A stretch of 64,000 bases of DNA from Deltaproteobacteria bacterium (GTDB lineage Bacteria > Desulfobacterota > Syntrophobacteria > Syntrophobacterales > Syntrophobacteraceae). Positions within the stretch are counted from its first letter, which is position 1. Each line of letters starts with the position of its first letter. The DNA is taken from NCBI GenBank assembly GCA_012517315.1, contig JAAYVE010000055.1, forward strand, positions 1 through 64,000. Direction: 5' to 3'. The translations under genes were made by a program, and so were the position numbers. Below the pieces are notes generated by a model. The model did not search any database. It was not told where the DNA came from and saw nothing but the letters and a program-made list of their open reading frames with translations. Positions 26,183 through 36,315 of the stretch are shown here, piece after piece.

Positions 26183-27988
26183 CTATGTTTCGATGAAGCT
26201 CTTGAGTTCCTTTCTGCGGCTGGGATGGCGCAGCTTTCTCAGGGCCTTGGCTTCTATCTGTCGGATGCGTTCACGGGTCACGGCAAAATCCTGACCAACC
26301 TCCTCAAGGGTATGGTCCGCCTTTTCCCCAATCCCGAAACGCATGCGCAACACTTTCTCCTCCCTGGGGGTGAGCGTTGCCAGGGCTTTCCTCGTCTGTT
26401 CACTCAGATTCAGGTTGATGACCGCATCGACCGGCGAAGCGACCCGCTTGTCTTCGATAAAATCCCCCAGGTGGCTGTCCTCCTCTTCGCCGATAGGAGT
26501 TTCCAGGCTGATGGGTTCCTTGGCAATCTTCAGGACCTTTCGCACTTTTTCCACAGGGAACTCCATCTTTTCGGCGATCTCCTCGGGAGTGGGCTCCCGT
26601 CCCAATTCCTGGACCAGGTAACGGGAGGTGCGGATGAGCTTATTGATGGTTTCGATCATATGAACAGGGATGCGGATGGTCCGCGCCTGGTCCGCGATGG
26701 CCCTGGTGATGGCTTGGCGGATCCACCAGGTGGCATAGGTGCTGAACTTGTATCCCCGCTGATACTCAAACTTGTCGACGGCCTTCATGAGACCGATGTT
26801 CCCTTCCTGAATGAGATCCAGGAACTGCAGTCCGCGGTTGGTGTATTTCTTGGCGATGCTCACCACCAACCTCAAATTGGCCTCGATGAGTTCGCTCTTG
26901 GCCACTTTAGCCCGCAACAGGCCGTCTTCCACACGTCGGAGGATCTGGCGCAGGGACCTGGAATCCATCTTCGCTTCCATCTCCCGCTGGATGATACGTT
27001 CTTTGGCCTCGATCGCTCTCCTGGCGAGTTGGAGAAAATCCTCCCGGGTCAAGCCGATGCGCGCCGCGTAAGAGTCCAGCTGTTCTCCGTCATTCTGGGC
27101 GGTTTCGTACAAGGGCTTCAGTTCCTGAAAAGGCTTGCCGCATCGCAGGAGACAGTCTTCCAGATCTTTTTCGCAGTTTTCGATCTCTTCGAGCTTCATT
27201 TGGAGCTTGGCAATGATGTTGTCGATGTGCCGCCTGCCCAGGTGCAAGCCCTTGAGCAGGCTGACAATCTGCTCCTTGTTGTGCTGAACCTGGGTCTTGA
27301 GGACCATTTCTTCGTCGGGGGAGAGATCCTGGCTGATGAGTCGTGTCTGCATCATCTTATTGGATTCATCCAGCCGGTGCACCTCCTCCAACATGCTGAT
27401 GATGCGGGATCGCTGCGAAGCCTCTTCCTCCGGCGTTATCTCCTCCTCCACCTCTCGCAGGGCGTCGCAGAGCCTGAACGTCTCGCTTTCCAGCCGCTCC
27501 TTGAGGTTCATGATCTCCTTAATACCGATGGAGGACTCCATGATGGCATTGAAAACCTCCCGCTCCCCGGCTTCGATCCTCTTGGCGATTTCCACCTCAC
27601 CCTCCCTGGTGAGCAGGGAAACCTGGCCCATCTCTCGAAGGTACATCTTAACCGGATCGGTGACACGCGCACCGGCATCCCCATCGAGCTGCAGGTCGTC
27701 TTCGTCCTCCTCCATGAGCGCATCCGCGTCGGCACTGACTCCGTCACGGACCACCTGGACCTGCTGCTCCGAATCCACGATCTCTATGTCCATCTCATCA
27801 AAAATCATCATCATGTCGTCAAGTTTGTCCGGTGTCACCAGATCGTCGGGGAGGGCTTCGTTCACCTCATCGTAGGTGAGGTACCCCTTCTCTTTCCCGA
27901 CTGTAATGAGCCGTTTAATGTCATCCATCTCAGGCTTGCTGAGAGCAGGATCCCGGCGCTGCTTCACGTCCTTGTCCGTCATCGGCAT
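26183..27988 (-). CDS. rpoD: RpoD, primary sigma factor
   Basis: The 601-residue sigma-70 factor directs housekeeping transcription. Region 1.1 is recognisable at the N-terminus, with an acidic stretch around residues 75-95. It is followed by region 1.2 ([11 protein letters not shown]), a non-conserved insert, region 2 ([32 protein letters not shown], and [17 protein letters not shown] for -10 recognition), region 3, and region 4 ([30 protein letters not shown]). ATG 27988 has GGGAG 4 nt upstream and overlaps the dnaG stop by 10 bp; ATG 27982 is an alternative. The promoter is expected upstream of dnaG or within it. Confidence 0.97.
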   Translation of the reverse strand: MPMTDKDVKQRRDPALSKPEMDDIKRLITVGKEKGYLTYDEVNEALPDDLVTPDKLDDMMMIFDEMDIEIVDSEQQVQVVRDGVSADADALMEEDEDDLQLDGDAGARVTDPVKMYLREMGQVSLLTREGEVEIAKRIEAGEREVFNAIMESSIGIKEIMNLKERLESETFRLCDALREVEEEITPEEEASQRSRIISMLEEVHRLDESNKMMQTRLISQDLSPDEEMVLKTQVQHNKEQIVSLLKGLHLGRRHIDNIIAKLQMKLEEIENCEKDLEDCLLRCGKPFQELKPLYETAQNDGEQLDSYAARIGLTREDFLQLARRAIEAKERIIQREMEAKMDSRSLRQILRRVEDGLLRAKVAKSELIEANLRLVVSIAKKYTNRGLQFLDLIQEGNIGLMKAVDKFEYQRGYKFSTYATWWIRQAITRAIADQARTIRIPVHMIETINKLIRTSRYLVQELGREPTPEEIAEKMEFPVEKVRKVLKIAKEPISLETPIGEEEDSHLGDFIEDKRVASPVDAVINLNLSEQTRKALATLTPREEKVLRMRFGIGEKADHTLEEVGQDFAVTRERIRQIEAKALRKLRHPSRRKELKSFIET

Positions 27989-29817
27989 GAGTCTCCCTGA
28001 GTTTTCTCCGACGCTGTTCCAACCCTTTTCCTTGTAATGCCAAGCTCTTGAATTTTTGCCAGTAGGCACTTCACTCGATCCATGTCGCCCGATTGCTCGG
28101 CCTGCCTTAAAGCCTCTCTCAGATGGAAACACTCCAGTTTCTTCTGCCGCTCCTGCAGAGCTTCCAGCCAGTCCTCCATGTGAACGCCCGCCTGGTGAAT
28201 CTCCGCCGACTCCATGAGGAATCGGGTGTACAGGCCCCTCGTCTCGGTGTCGGGAAGGCGATCGTACAGCGTCGGAGCAACGCTTGAGTCCCATGAGCCG
28301 TCGAAACATGAAATCAGGGCTTCCGCAAGCCGTTTCAGGTGAGCCTCTCTGAAACACTCCACTGCACGGCAGTCCCTGACCTCTTCGATGAGTTCCGGGT
28401 ACTTGACCATCAGGCGCACGATCCTCTCCTCAAGGCAGGGAGTCTCCTCCAGGCAGGGAGAAACGGGCGCAAAGCCACCAGAAGGATGCCTGGGCATGCC
28501 CCTCTGCCCGTATGCCAACTGGCGTTCAATGACCTTTTCCGACAAGGACAGGCGATCGGATACGATGCGCAGGTATTCGGACCGCAGAAGCGGCTGTTTC
28601 ACCGCATCGAAAATGGGCTGTAACCGTGACATGACCACGCTCTTTCCAGCACTGCTTCCATCCCAGGCGTCCAAAGCCCTTTCAAGGGCCAGGATCCCCA
28701 GATCCCGCCGCTTGTGCACCAGCCGCTCAAAGCCCTCCAATCCCTCCCTGCCGAGGAAATCGTCCGGGTCCATTCCATCGGGAAAAAGTACACCGCTCAC
28801 GGGAACCTCCTCCTGCAGGAACAGAGGAAGCGCTCGGAGCATGGCCTTTTCACCAGCTTCATCGCCGTCGTAGGCCAGAATCACCTCGTCCGCCATACGG
28901 CCGAGAATGCGGATCTGCTGGACCGTCAGAGCGGTGCCCAAGGTCGCGGCCACCCTGTAAAAGCCGTGCACGTGAAACGCGAGAAGATCCATATAACCTT
29001 CCACAAGCACGACCTGCCTCACCTCACGGCAGGATTCCCGAGCCCTGGCCATCTGGTAAAGCATGCGCCCCTTCTGATAGACGGCCGTCTCAGGACTGTT
29101 GAGATACTTGGGCTCACCTCTGGACACGTGAGACAGGCTCCTGCCTCCAAAAGCGACAATCCGCCCACGGTCGTCACGGATAGGAAAAATAAGGCGGTTA
29201 CGAAATCGGTCAAAGAACCTCCTGGCATCCTTGGAACTGATCGCCAGAAGCCCCGCCTTGACTCCCAATTCCATGGATATTCCCGCTCTCCTCAGGTGCG
29301 TGGTCAGGGTGTCCCACTCGGGAGGCGCATATCCCAGGCGCTCCACTTCCACAATCTCTTCCGAAATGCCCCGCTTCAACAAATACTCTCTCGCACCTCG
29401 CCCGGAGACGGCATGCTTCAACTGTCCGTAGAAGAAGTCCCCGCCCATCTGAAGCACGGCGTACAGCTCTTCCCGCTCCTTTCCCGAGACCTGCAAAGCA
29501 CCGCCGGTACCGCTTCCCCCGGCTCCCGTCTCCGGCAGTGCAATGTGATAGCGATCGGCGAGATACTTGACCGCATCCATGAAGGGGACATTCTGGTACT
29601 TCATGACAAAACTCAGAACATCCCCCCCCACCCCGCATCCGAAGCAGTGGTAAAGCTGATTGCTGGAATCGACGTGGAAGGAAGGGGTCTTCTCCTTGTG
29701 AAAAGGGCATAGACCAATATGGCGGTTCCCTGACCGTCGCAGGGGAACCGCCTGCCCAATTACATCAATGATGTCGACAGATTGTTTGACCAGAGTGGCG
29801 AGATCGGAGGTATTCAC
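27979..29817 (-). CDS. dnaG: DnaG primase
   Basis: DnaG lays RNA primers at the replication fork. The 612-residue protein has the CHC2 zinc site ([23 protein letters not shown]), the RNA polymerase core (VAFGGRSL), the TOPRIM motif [11 protein letters not shown] and a DnaB-binding C-terminal part. GTG 29817 gives the family-typical N-terminus; TTG 29850 has a better ribosome site (GGGGGGAG) and would add 11 residues. It overlaps rpoD, the classical macromolecular synthesis operon order. No rpsU was found upstream; the next gene on this strand is yqeY. Confidence 0.95.
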   Translation of the reverse strand: MNTSDLATLVKQSVDIIDVIGQAVPLRRSGNRHIGLCPFHKEKTPSFHVDSSNQLYHCFGCGVGGDVLSFVMKYQNVPFMDAVKYLADRYHIALPETGAGGSGTGGALQVSGKEREELYAVLQMGGDFFYGQLKHAVSGRGAREYLLKRGISEEIVEVERLGYAPPEWDTLTTHLRRAGISMELGVKAGLLAISSKDARRFFDRFRNRLIFPIRDDRGRIVAFGGRSLSHVSRGEPKYLNSPETAVYQKGRMLYQMARARESCREVRQVVLVEGYMDLLAFHVHGFYRVAATLGTALTVQQIRILGRMADEVILAYDGDEAGEKAMLRALPLFLQEEVPVSGVLFPDGMDPDDFLGREGLEGFERLVHKRRDLGILALERALDAWDGSSAGKSVVMSRLQPIFDAVKQPLLRSEYLRIVSDRLSLSEKVIERQLAYGQRGMPRHPSGGFAPVSPCLEETPCLEERIVRLMVKYPELIEEVRDCRAVECFREAHLKRLAEALISCFDGSWDSSVAPTLYDRLPDTETRGLYTRFLMESAEIHQAGVHMEDWLEALQERQKKLECFHLREALRQAEQSGDMDRVKCLLAKIQELGITRKRVGTASEKTQGDSCR

Positions 29818-29887
29818 TGAATGCAGCCCACTCCGTGCGGAAGTGATCAAAAAACTCCCCCCTCTTTCTGAACTGGCAAACTTTTCA

Positions 29888-29916
29888 TTTCTATCCGTAT
29901 TGAAAATGTAAATCAA
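29888..29916 (-). promoter_or_regulatory. promoter of dnaG-rpoD
   Basis: Minus strand TTGATT (29911-29916), 17 nt, TAGAAA (29888-29893). It lies in an AT-rich stretch about 70 bp before the dnaG start. Confidence 0.45.
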
Positions 29917-30192
29917 GGGGATAAAAAAACTTTGTGAGATATGTGATGAAACGAGGCTGAAAAAAGCAAAGCACCTATTCACTGCAAGTGCATAAGGTGA
30001 AGGCAGTACCAACAAACGCCGTGGCTCTGCGGTGAACACGACGCCCACGGCGGCATCTTCAGAAGATCTCCTCGGACGACAACAACCCCCTTTTCGTTCA
30101 ACCGCTCTCGGATGAACTCCGGAAAGTCTTTCGCGTGATGGTCATCCCCGGGCAGAACGCGATTCAGTGTCGTATGAGCAGGGTAACCACCG
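29917..30192. other. gap between yqeY and dnaG
   Basis: The 276-bp stretch holds no confident gene. On the minus strand a frame from inside the yqeY end to a TGA near 29983 encodes a stretch reading GGYPAHTTLNRVLPGDDHHA then DFPEFIRERLNEKG. It is protein-like but has no start codon with ribosome site, and I do not recognise it. It could be a gene remnant. Confidence 0.35.
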
Positions 30193-30648
30193 TCAGGAAA
30201 GTCTTCCTTGAAGCCTCTGCCGCACCAGTTCGTTCACTTCCTTTCCGTCGGCTCTTCCTGCAATGCGGGGCAGCAAGTCTTTCATGACCTTTCCCATGTC
30301 CTTGGGGGACTGCGCTCCCAACGCGGCAATCACCTCATCCACGAGTTTTTCCAATTCCGCCCTCTGCATGGGTTCGGGAAGAAATCCCTGGAGCACGGCG
30401 ATCTCGGCCAATTCCTTCTCCGCCAGATCCTGCCTTCCACCTTTCTGGAACTGCTCGGCCGAATCCCTGCGTTGTTTGATTTGGCCTGTGATCACCTGTT
30501 GCATCTCGGGCTCTCCCAAGGGTCGCTTAAGCTCCTTTTCCTTCACCTTCATCGCGGTGAGCAGGAGACGCACGGCGTTGCGCCGGTTTTCGTCCTGGCT
30601 GCGCATCGCCTCTTTGAGGCTTTGTTCAATACGCTGCAAGAGTTCCAT
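30193..30648 (-). CDS. GatB/YqeY domain protein
   Basis: The 151-residue protein is a stand-alone YqeY. It has the order LKEAMRSQDENRRNAVRLL, KQRRDSAEQFQKGGR, EIAVLQGFLPEPM and KDMGKVMKDLLPRIAGRADG. The fold matches the tail domain of GatB, which senses tRNA, but the role of the free protein is not known. It commonly lies near dnaG-rpoD, as here. ATG 30648 follows hisA by 8 bp. Confidence 0.92.
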   Translation of the reverse strand: MELLQRIEQSLKEAMRSQDENRRNAVRLLLTAMKVKEKELKRPLGEPEMQQVITGQIKQRRDSAEQFQKGGRQDLAEKELAEIAVLQGFLPEPMQRAELEKLVDEVIAALGAQSPKDMGKVMKDLLPRIAGRADGKEVNELVRQRLQGRLS

Positions 30649-30656
30649 CGCTTCCT

Positions 30657-31418
30657 CTACTGCCCATGGGCGGGCTTCTTCTGCTTTTCCAGGTAATCCT
30701 TCACAAGGGCCAGGGCTTCCCTGAGGTCGAGGGTTCCATCATACAGGGCTCGGCCGGTGATGACACCTGCGAGCCCGTGAGGGACGAGTGGGAGAAGGGC
30801 ACGAATGTCCTCCAGGGACGCCACTCCCCCGGAAGCGATAACAGGCAGGTTGCTGGATTTGAGAAACCGTCGCGTGGCATCCACGTTCACGCCGGACTGC
30901 ATCCCATCCCGGTGAATGTCCGTGTAGATGACCGCTGCAACCCCTGCTTGGGAAAAACGGCGCACAAGGGAAATGGCGTCGGTTCCCGTGGTCTCCTTCC
31001 AACCTTCGATGGCCACGAGCCCGTGGCGGGCATCAATGCCCAGGGCGATGGATCCGGGGTAGAGTGCACATGCCTCTTCCACCAGTTCGGGCTGCCGCAG
31101 GGCCACCGTCCCGAGGATGACCCTGCGCACTCCCATCTCCACGTATTCCCGAATCGTCCCCAGGTTTCGAATACCTCCCCCCAATTGCAGGGGGATGGTC
31201 ACGGCCGCGAGAATCGCCGCGACAACGGCCTTGTTTCTGGGTTCCCTGGCGAAAGCCCCGTCCAAATCGACCACATGCAGCCATTCGGCTCCCAAATCCT
31301 GCCATCTGCGGGCAACTGCAGCCGGGTCGTTCTCATACACCGTGGATTGGCTCATGTCCCCCTGCATGAGGCGCACACACTGGCCATCCTTCAAATCAAC
31401 GGCGGGAAATATGATCAT
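30657..31418 (-). CDS. hisA: HisA, phosphoribosylformimino-5-aminoimidazole carboxamide ribotide isomerase
   Basis: HisA catalyses the Amadori isomerisation in histidine synthesis. The 253-residue TIM barrel starts MIIFPAVDLKDGQCVRL with the catalytic Asp8, has LQLGGGIRN, the second catalytic Asp in YTDIHRDGM, and the C-terminal phosphate site VIASGGVASLEDI with GVITGRALYDG. Its ATG overlaps the stop of the preceding thioesterase (ATGA). Other his genes are not adjacent, except hisC at 37626. Confidence 0.96.
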   Translation of the reverse strand: MIIFPAVDLKDGQCVRLMQGDMSQSTVYENDPAAVARRWQDLGAEWLHVVDLDGAFAREPRNKAVVAAILAAVTIPLQLGGGIRNLGTIREYVEMGVRRVILGTVALRQPELVEEACALYPGSIALGIDARHGLVAIEGWKETTGTDAISLVRRFSQAGVAAVIYTDIHRDGMQSGVNVDATRRFLKSSNLPVIASGGVASLEDIRALLPLVPHGLAGVITGRALYDGTLDLREALALVKDYLEKQKKPAHGQ

Positions 31419-31861
31419 GTGTCTCCCCTCCTTCCCTGCCTGCCATCGTCATCGTCTTTCGCCGACGAATCATCACCCTGCAGAAGTGCTTTCAGATAAC
31501 CGGGAGGTTTGACAACCTTACGATCCCTCGTCACGCAGGCATGAACAGTGTATCCAGTGGCCAAGAGTTCCCCGTCCTTCAGAACCTCGTAATCGAAGCG
31601 CAGCCGGGCCTTCCCCTCAAAGGTGAAAGAACTTCTCACGGTCAGGACGTCGTCGTAGAATGCGGGTTTCACATAGAAACAGCGTGCTTCCACCACTGGA
31701 AGGAACACCCCGTGAGATTCCAGTTCCCGGTAGCTCATTCCCCTGGAACGGAACCATTCGGCCCGCCCGGTTTCAAACCATCTGAGGTAATTCCCATGGT
31801 AAGCCTGCCCCATGGCGTCAGTATCGCCGTAAAGGACCCTCACATTGGCCTCTACTGTCAT
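31415..31861 (-). CDS. YbgC-family acyl-CoA thioesterase (hotdog fold)
   Basis: The 148-residue 4HBT protein has the family signature YGDTDAMGQAYHGNYLRWFE with catalytic Asp15, then the VVEARCFYVKPAFYDD and DYEVLKDGELLATG strands. Such enzymes hydrolyse short acyl-CoA or 4-hydroxybenzoyl-CoA esters; the exact substrate is not evident. The C-terminal tail is rich in Asp and Arg (KDDDDGRQGRR). It is translationally coupled to hisA, which is unlikely to be a functional link. Confidence 0.88.
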   Translation of the reverse strand: MTVEANVRVLYGDTDAMGQAYHGNYLRWFETGRAEWFRSRGMSYRELESHGVFLPVVEARCFYVKPAFYDDVLTVRSSFTFEGKARLRFDYEVLKDGELLATGYTVHACVTRDRKVVKPPGYLKALLQGDDSSAKDDDDGRQGRRGDT

Positions 31862-31969
31862 CGATCCTTTTCTCCGTGACGCGGGTCCCCGGCTGACAAG
31901 GGAGGAACCGGGGGGGTAAAGACAGCTCCATGATCGGGTTTCGGAACGTGAACCAAGCGCAGGAACACT

Positions 31970-33202
31970 TCAGGAAGATGTGCCGATGAAACGATGAAAC
32001 AACTCAACGCCGTCCTTCAGATCGCACGAGGATCCATCTGCCGCTTTCTCACAAAACTTGGTCGAGGGGGGGCATGTTTTGGCCGCTCCATGCAACTCCT
32101 CGAGGAGAAGGAAGGGCACAGGGTCCTTCACGTGGGTCCGCTTGCAGATTGGGGTGAAATGATCCATCAGGGTCAGAATCGACACACGGGAAAACATGCG
32201 CGCCCTCTCTAAGACGGGGCCCACAACCTTGGCGTCAAAGTCTTCGATGGCCTGGATTTTTTTGGGGATGCTGCCCTCGTGACTCGCCTCGTCCGGCGCC
32301 TCGATGTGCACGTAGACGAACTGGCTGCATTCCAGGGAGGCGATGGCCGCCGCAACCTTGCCTTCATAGTTCGTATCGAGATAGCCCGTGGCGCCGGGCA
32401 CTTCGATGGGCTTCAAACCAGCGTAGACCCCCAGACCTTTCAGGAGGTCCACCGCAGAAATCATGGCTCCCCTCAGCCCGAATCGCTCCTCAAGGGTCGG
32501 CAGGGACGGGGCTTTCCCCTGACCCCACAGCCACACGTGACTGGCCGGCTTCTTCCCTGCAGCCACACGCTCCCTGTTGACGGGGTGATCCGCCAGAATC
32601 TCCGACGCACGTTCCACAAACGACGCAAGAACCGGTTCCTTCCGATACACCTCGCAGTGGAGGGCGACGGGTTCTCCGGGAATGTCGTGAGGCGGCGTGG
32701 TGGAAAGGTCCCCTCTGCCCCCTTTCCAGACGAGCAAATGCCGATAGCTGACGCCAGGGTAAAGCTTCAAGGGGGTTCCCTTCACCGCATCCTGAAGGGA
32801 GAGCACCAACCGTTGGGCCTCCTGTGTGCTGATGTGCCCAGCGGAATAGTCGCCCATCCTCATCACCCCTTCGGCATCCCGCAACAGGGTCACCAAATTA
32901 CACCGGAAAGCGATCTCATCTTCTGCCAAACGGATGCCCATGCTGGCAGCCTCAAGGGGCGCCCTCCCCGTGTGGTATTTCATCGGGTCGTACCCCAACA
33001 GACTCATGTTGGCCACATCACTGCCCGGTTCCATGGATTCCGGGATCGTGCGGACCCTGCCCGTTCGGCCGTTGCACAGGAGCCAGTCCATGTGGGGTGT
33101 TCGAGCCACCTCAAGGGGAGTTTTTCCCCCTAATTCATGGAGGGGATAGTCCCCCATTCCATCGCCGACGAGAAGGATATATTTCCTCTCCATTGCTGCC
33201 AT
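31970..33202 (-). CDS. ApgM-like alkaline phosphatase superfamily protein, proposed homoserine kinase
   Basis: The 410-residue protein belongs to the archaeal-type cofactor-independent phosphoglycerate mutase family. It has metal site VGDGMGDYP, nucleophile region PGSDVANMSLLGYDP, MRMGDYSAGHIS, VYVHIEAPDEASHEG and LMDHFTP. The subgroup sitting beside hom in deltaproteobacteria and some other bacteria has been proposed to be a homoserine kinase replacing ThrB. Here hom lies 30 bp upstream on the same strand and no thrB is visible. Either phosphoglycerate mutase or homoserine kinase activity is possible; context favours the latter. ATG 33202 or 33193 may be the start. Confidence 0.85.
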   Translation of the reverse strand: MAAMERKYILLVGDGMGDYPLHELGGKTPLEVARTPHMDWLLCNGRTGRVRTIPESMEPGSDVANMSLLGYDPMKYHTGRAPLEAASMGIRLAEDEIAFRCNLVTLLRDAEGVMRMGDYSAGHISTQEAQRLVLSLQDAVKGTPLKLYPGVSYRHLLVWKGGRGDLSTTPPHDIPGEPVALHCEVYRKEPVLASFVERASEILADHPVNRERVAAGKKPASHVWLWGQGKAPSLPTLEERFGLRGAMISAVDLLKGLGVYAGLKPIEVPGATGYLDTNYEGKVAAAIASLECSQFVYVHIEAPDEASHEGSIPKKIQAIEDFDAKVVGPVLERARMFSRVSILTLMDHFTPICKRTHVKDPVPFLLLEELHGAAKTCPPSTKFCEKAADGSSCDLKDGVELFHRFIGTSS

Positions 33203-33232
33203 TGCACACCGGATCTGTGATGGGGAGAGCGT

Positions 33233-34555
33233 TCAGTAAAGAATTCCCGTTTCCTGGTTTTCCATGCGAATGAGCTGGGTGGGTGCCAGGACCACGTCCA
33301 GCCTGTCGATTTCCTGCAAGGCCAGGCGGACGTTCTTCTCGAGCGCTTTGTGGGTGACCATGACGATGGGCACGGCGCCTTCCATCTGGCGCCCCTTCTG
33401 GATGACCGCCGCAATGCTGATATTGTTCGCCCCGAGAATGCCCGCCACCTTGGAGAGGACTCCGGGCCGGTCCACGGCGGCAAAGCGAAAGTAATAACAG
33501 GTGGTGATGTCCGTGATGGGCTTGATAGGAATGTCCCTGAGGCGATCCGGAAGAAAAGACAAGGCCGGTATGCGGCCGGGAGTTCCCCCCAGAATGTCCC
33601 TGGCGATATCGATGAGGTCACTCACCACGGCACTTCCGGTCGGCATCATCCCCGCCCCCATCCCGTAGAGCATGATGTTCCCCACAGCGTTTCCATGAAC
33701 GTAAACCGCATTGTAGGCTTCCCTCACGCTGGCCAGTACATGGTCCTTGGGGATGAGCGTCGGATGCACCCGCATCTCAATGCCATCGCCACTTCTGCGG
33801 GCAATGGCCAGGAGCTTCAACTGGTAGCCGAACTCCTCGCCGAACTTGACGTCCAGAGGGTCAATGCGGGAGAGCCCTTCCGTGTAGACTTTGTCGAACT
33901 GGATCTGCGTACCGAAGCTGATGGCACTCGTGATGGCAAGCTTGTGGGCGGTGTCCGTCCCCTCGATATCCAAGGCGGGATCGGCCTCTGCATAACCCTT
34001 CTCCTGCGCCCCCCGGAGGGCGTCGGAAAAGGTGAGACCTTCCTCGGTCATGCGGGTGAGGATGTAATTGGCGGTGCCGTTGAGGATCCCGTAAACCGTC
34101 TCCACCTGATTGGCGGCAAGTCCCTCGCGAAGTGCTTTGATAAAGGGAATCCCACCTGCGACGGAGGCTTCGAAACCAATGGCAAGGCCGTTGTCTCTTG
34201 CGACCCTGAAAAGCTCGTTGCCGGCATGGGCCAGAAGAGCCTTGTTGGCGGTCACAACGTACTTCTTCTTCTCCAATGCCTGGACAATGACGTTCTTGGC
34301 GACCCCGGTTCCACCGATGAGTTCGATGACAATGTCGATATCCGGGTCATCCAGGATATCTTCCACCCGGTCGGTCAGCAGATCCCTGGAGACTTTCACC
34401 GGGCGTGAACGTTCCAGGTCCAGGTCGGCAACGCGCTTAAGCCGCACAGGCACACCCAACCGACTTTCAATCACCTGTGCATTGTCCAGAAGCACCTGGA
34501 TCACGCCACATCCCACAGTCCCCCAACCGATCAAACCGACCTGAATGGCTCTCAT
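33233..34555 (-). CDS. hom: homoserine dehydrogenase with C-terminal ACT domain
   Basis: Hom reduces aspartate semialdehyde to homoserine for Met and Thr synthesis. The 440-residue chain has the NAD(P) motif VGLIGWGTVGCGV, the substrate region GILNGTANYILTRM, and KGYAEADPALDIEGTDTAHK. The C-terminal 80 residues (RPGVLSKVAGILGANNISI) are an ACT domain, so feedback by threonine is likely. ATG 34555 has GAGG 5 nt upstream. It is followed by the proposed homoserine kinase and preceded by an alanine-type aminotransferase. Confidence 0.97.
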   Translation of the reverse strand: MRAIQVGLIGWGTVGCGVIQVLLDNAQVIESRLGVPVRLKRVADLDLERSRPVKVSRDLLTDRVEDILDDPDIDIVIELIGGTGVAKNVIVQALEKKKYVVTANKALLAHAGNELFRVARDNGLAIGFEASVAGGIPFIKALREGLAANQVETVYGILNGTANYILTRMTEEGLTFSDALRGAQEKGYAEADPALDIEGTDTAHKLAITSAISFGTQIQFDKVYTEGLSRIDPLDVKFGEEFGYQLKLLAIARRSGDGIEMRVHPTLIPKDHVLASVREAYNAVYVHGNAVGNIMLYGMGAGMMPTGSAVVSDLIDIARDILGGTPGRIPALSFLPDRLRDIPIKPITDITTCYYFRFAAVDRPGVLSKVAGILGANNISIAAVIQKGRQMEGAVPIVMVTHKALEKNVRLALQEIDRLDVVLAPTQLIRMENQETGILY

Positions 34556-34745
34556 CCCTTCCTCGATTCCCCCTTTGGGACGACACTCCCCCTCGCCCTT
34601 TCCACCGCACTCTGGCTGCCGCGGCACGCCTGCAAGGCATTCACCCCCCGGCCGCCTCTTTCTCCCCCCAAAACCCCGCCAAGCACACAAGCGTCGCAGG
34701 ATTCCAACGCAATGCAGGTGGAGCGGTCCATACCCCGAACCTTTT

Positions 34746-35975
34746 TCATCCCCCGGCCGAGGATCGCCGTAACGTTGAAACGTCAGGAAGCCCGCTTTGC
34801 AAAACGCGGCGGATGCCCCGGATGGCCTGTCGCGTGCGCATCTCGTTTTCCACCAAAGCGAAGCGAACGTGCTCATCCCCGTATTCGCCGAAACCCAACC
34901 CGGGTGAGACCGCTACTTTCGCCTCCTCGATGAGATGCTTGGCAAACTCCACCGACCCCATCCCTCGAAACGGTTCCGGGATGCGCGCCCAAACGAACAT
35001 GGTTCCCTTGGGTTTTTCCATCTGCCACCCCACCCGGTTCAACCCGTCCACCAGCACATCCCGCCTGGATTCGTAAACGGACACGATCTCGTTCACGCAG
35101 CTCTGGTCGCCGTTCAAGGCGATGATGGAAGCGATCTGAATGGGCTGGAACACCCCATAGTCCAGGTAACTTTTGATCCGTGTCAGGGCCCCCACCATCT
35201 CCCGGTTCCCCACGCAGAAACCTACCCGCCAACCCGCCATGCTGTAACTCTTGGACAGGGAGAAAAACTCCACCCCCACATCCTTGGCACCGGGCACCTG
35301 GAGGAAGCTTGGCGCCTTGTAGCCGTCGAAAGTCAAGTCCGCATAGGCGAGGTCATGGATCACCATCATTCGATTTTCCCTGGCGAATTGGACGATCTTC
35401 TCGAAAAACTCCAACTCCACCACAGCCGTTGTGGGATTGTGCGGGTACGAAATGATGAGAAGCCTTGGCCTTGGCCAGGTCTGCTTGGTAGCATGCTCCA
35501 GGTCCTCCAGAAAATTCCGATCCGTCCCAATGGGAATGGATCGCACGTCGCCCCCCGCGATGATCGCCGAATACGGATGAATTGGATAGGTGGGATTGGG
35601 GGCGAACACTACTTGCCCGGGAGAAATGAGAGCGAGCACCAGGTGGGAAAGCCCCTCCTTGGCCCCAATTGTCACAACGGTCTCCGTGTCAGGATCCAGG
35701 TCCACGTCGTAGCGCCGGCCATACCAGCCGGCAATCGCTTCCCGCAGCTTGGTGATTCCGCGGGAGGCGGAATATCGATGATTATGGCCTTTCCGCGCGG
35801 CCTCTACCAGTTTTTCGATGATATGTTTCGGCGTCGGAAGGTCCGGATTTCCCATTCCGAGGTCGATGATATCTTCCCCGGCCCTGCGCCGCTCCATCTT
35901 CAGGGCATTGACCTGAGCGAACACATAGGGGGGGAGCCGAACCATTCGACTCGTTTCGGCAATGTTGAAACTCAT
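34746..35975 (-). CDS. class I aminotransferase, AlaC-like
   Basis: The 409-residue PLP enzyme starts [20 protein letters not shown], typical of the alanine/glutamate-pyruvate group (AlaC/YfdZ). Marks are [12 protein letters not shown], the substrate-binding [10 protein letters not shown], the PLP Lys in [15 protein letters not shown] and the late Arg in [14 protein letters not shown] 35975 has GGAGGG upstream. Its position before hom suggests use in the aspartate family, but alanine or another amino acid may be the true product. It is not DapL by sequence motifs I can see. Confidence 0.88.
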   Translation of the reverse strand: MSFNIAETSRMVRLPPYVFAQVNALKMERRRAGEDIIDLGMGNPDLPTPKHIIEKLVEAARKGHNHRYSASRGITKLREAIAGWYGRRYDVDLDPDTETVVTIGAKEGLSHLVLALISPGQVVFAPNPTYPIHPYSAIIAGGDVRSIPIGTDRNFLEDLEHATKQTWPRPRLLIISYPHNPTTAVVELEFFEKIVQFARENRMMVIHDLAYADLTFDGYKAPSFLQVPGAKDVGVEFFSLSKSYSMAGWRVGFCVGNREMVGALTRIKSYLDYGVFQPIQIASIIALNGDQSCVNEIVSVYESRRDVLVDGLNRVGWQMEKPKGTMFVWARIPEPFRGMGSVEFAKHLIEEAKVAVSPGLGFGEYGDEHVRFALVENEMRTRQAIRGIRRVLQSGLPDVSTLRRSSAGG

Positions 35976-36315
35976 GGTTTCCCTCCATCGGTTGAGCTTG
36001 GAAAAATAGCCCAGGGGCGAAAACATGTCAAAAGGTTAAAGGACTGCCTGCTGCATGCCTGCCAATTGGAGCGGTTTGATACACGGGCCGGGGAAGGGCA
36101 ACAGGATGAGATCCAACCAGGCGGGGTCCATCGTGGATGTTGCCGGAAGAACAGCGATGGAGCCATCCTCTGTCTTCCTCTACTCCATCCGACCGGTGTA
36201 TCAACCCCCGCCCGGATGCGCCCCTTTATCACCGCGGGGAACCACAACGATCGAAGATCGGCGGAACAAGGTCGCGTTCCATGTCTCAAGCCCGAAGAGA
36301 GGGCATCCAGCAGGA
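35976..36315. other. 340-bp gap between sigma-32-like gene and alaC-like gene
   Basis: No gene, tRNA or clear hairpin with T-tract was seen. Short open frames exist on both strands but none has a family resemblance or a ribosome site. The promoter of the aminotransferase-hom run should lie here, but no confident -35/-10 pair stands out. Confidence 0.4.

Noticed and set aside
25931-28000. A 689-codon open frame on the + strand opposite rpoD
   Set aside because: It is the antisense of the certain rpoD gene; composition (many His, Leu, Asp) and lack of any motif mark it as a shadow.
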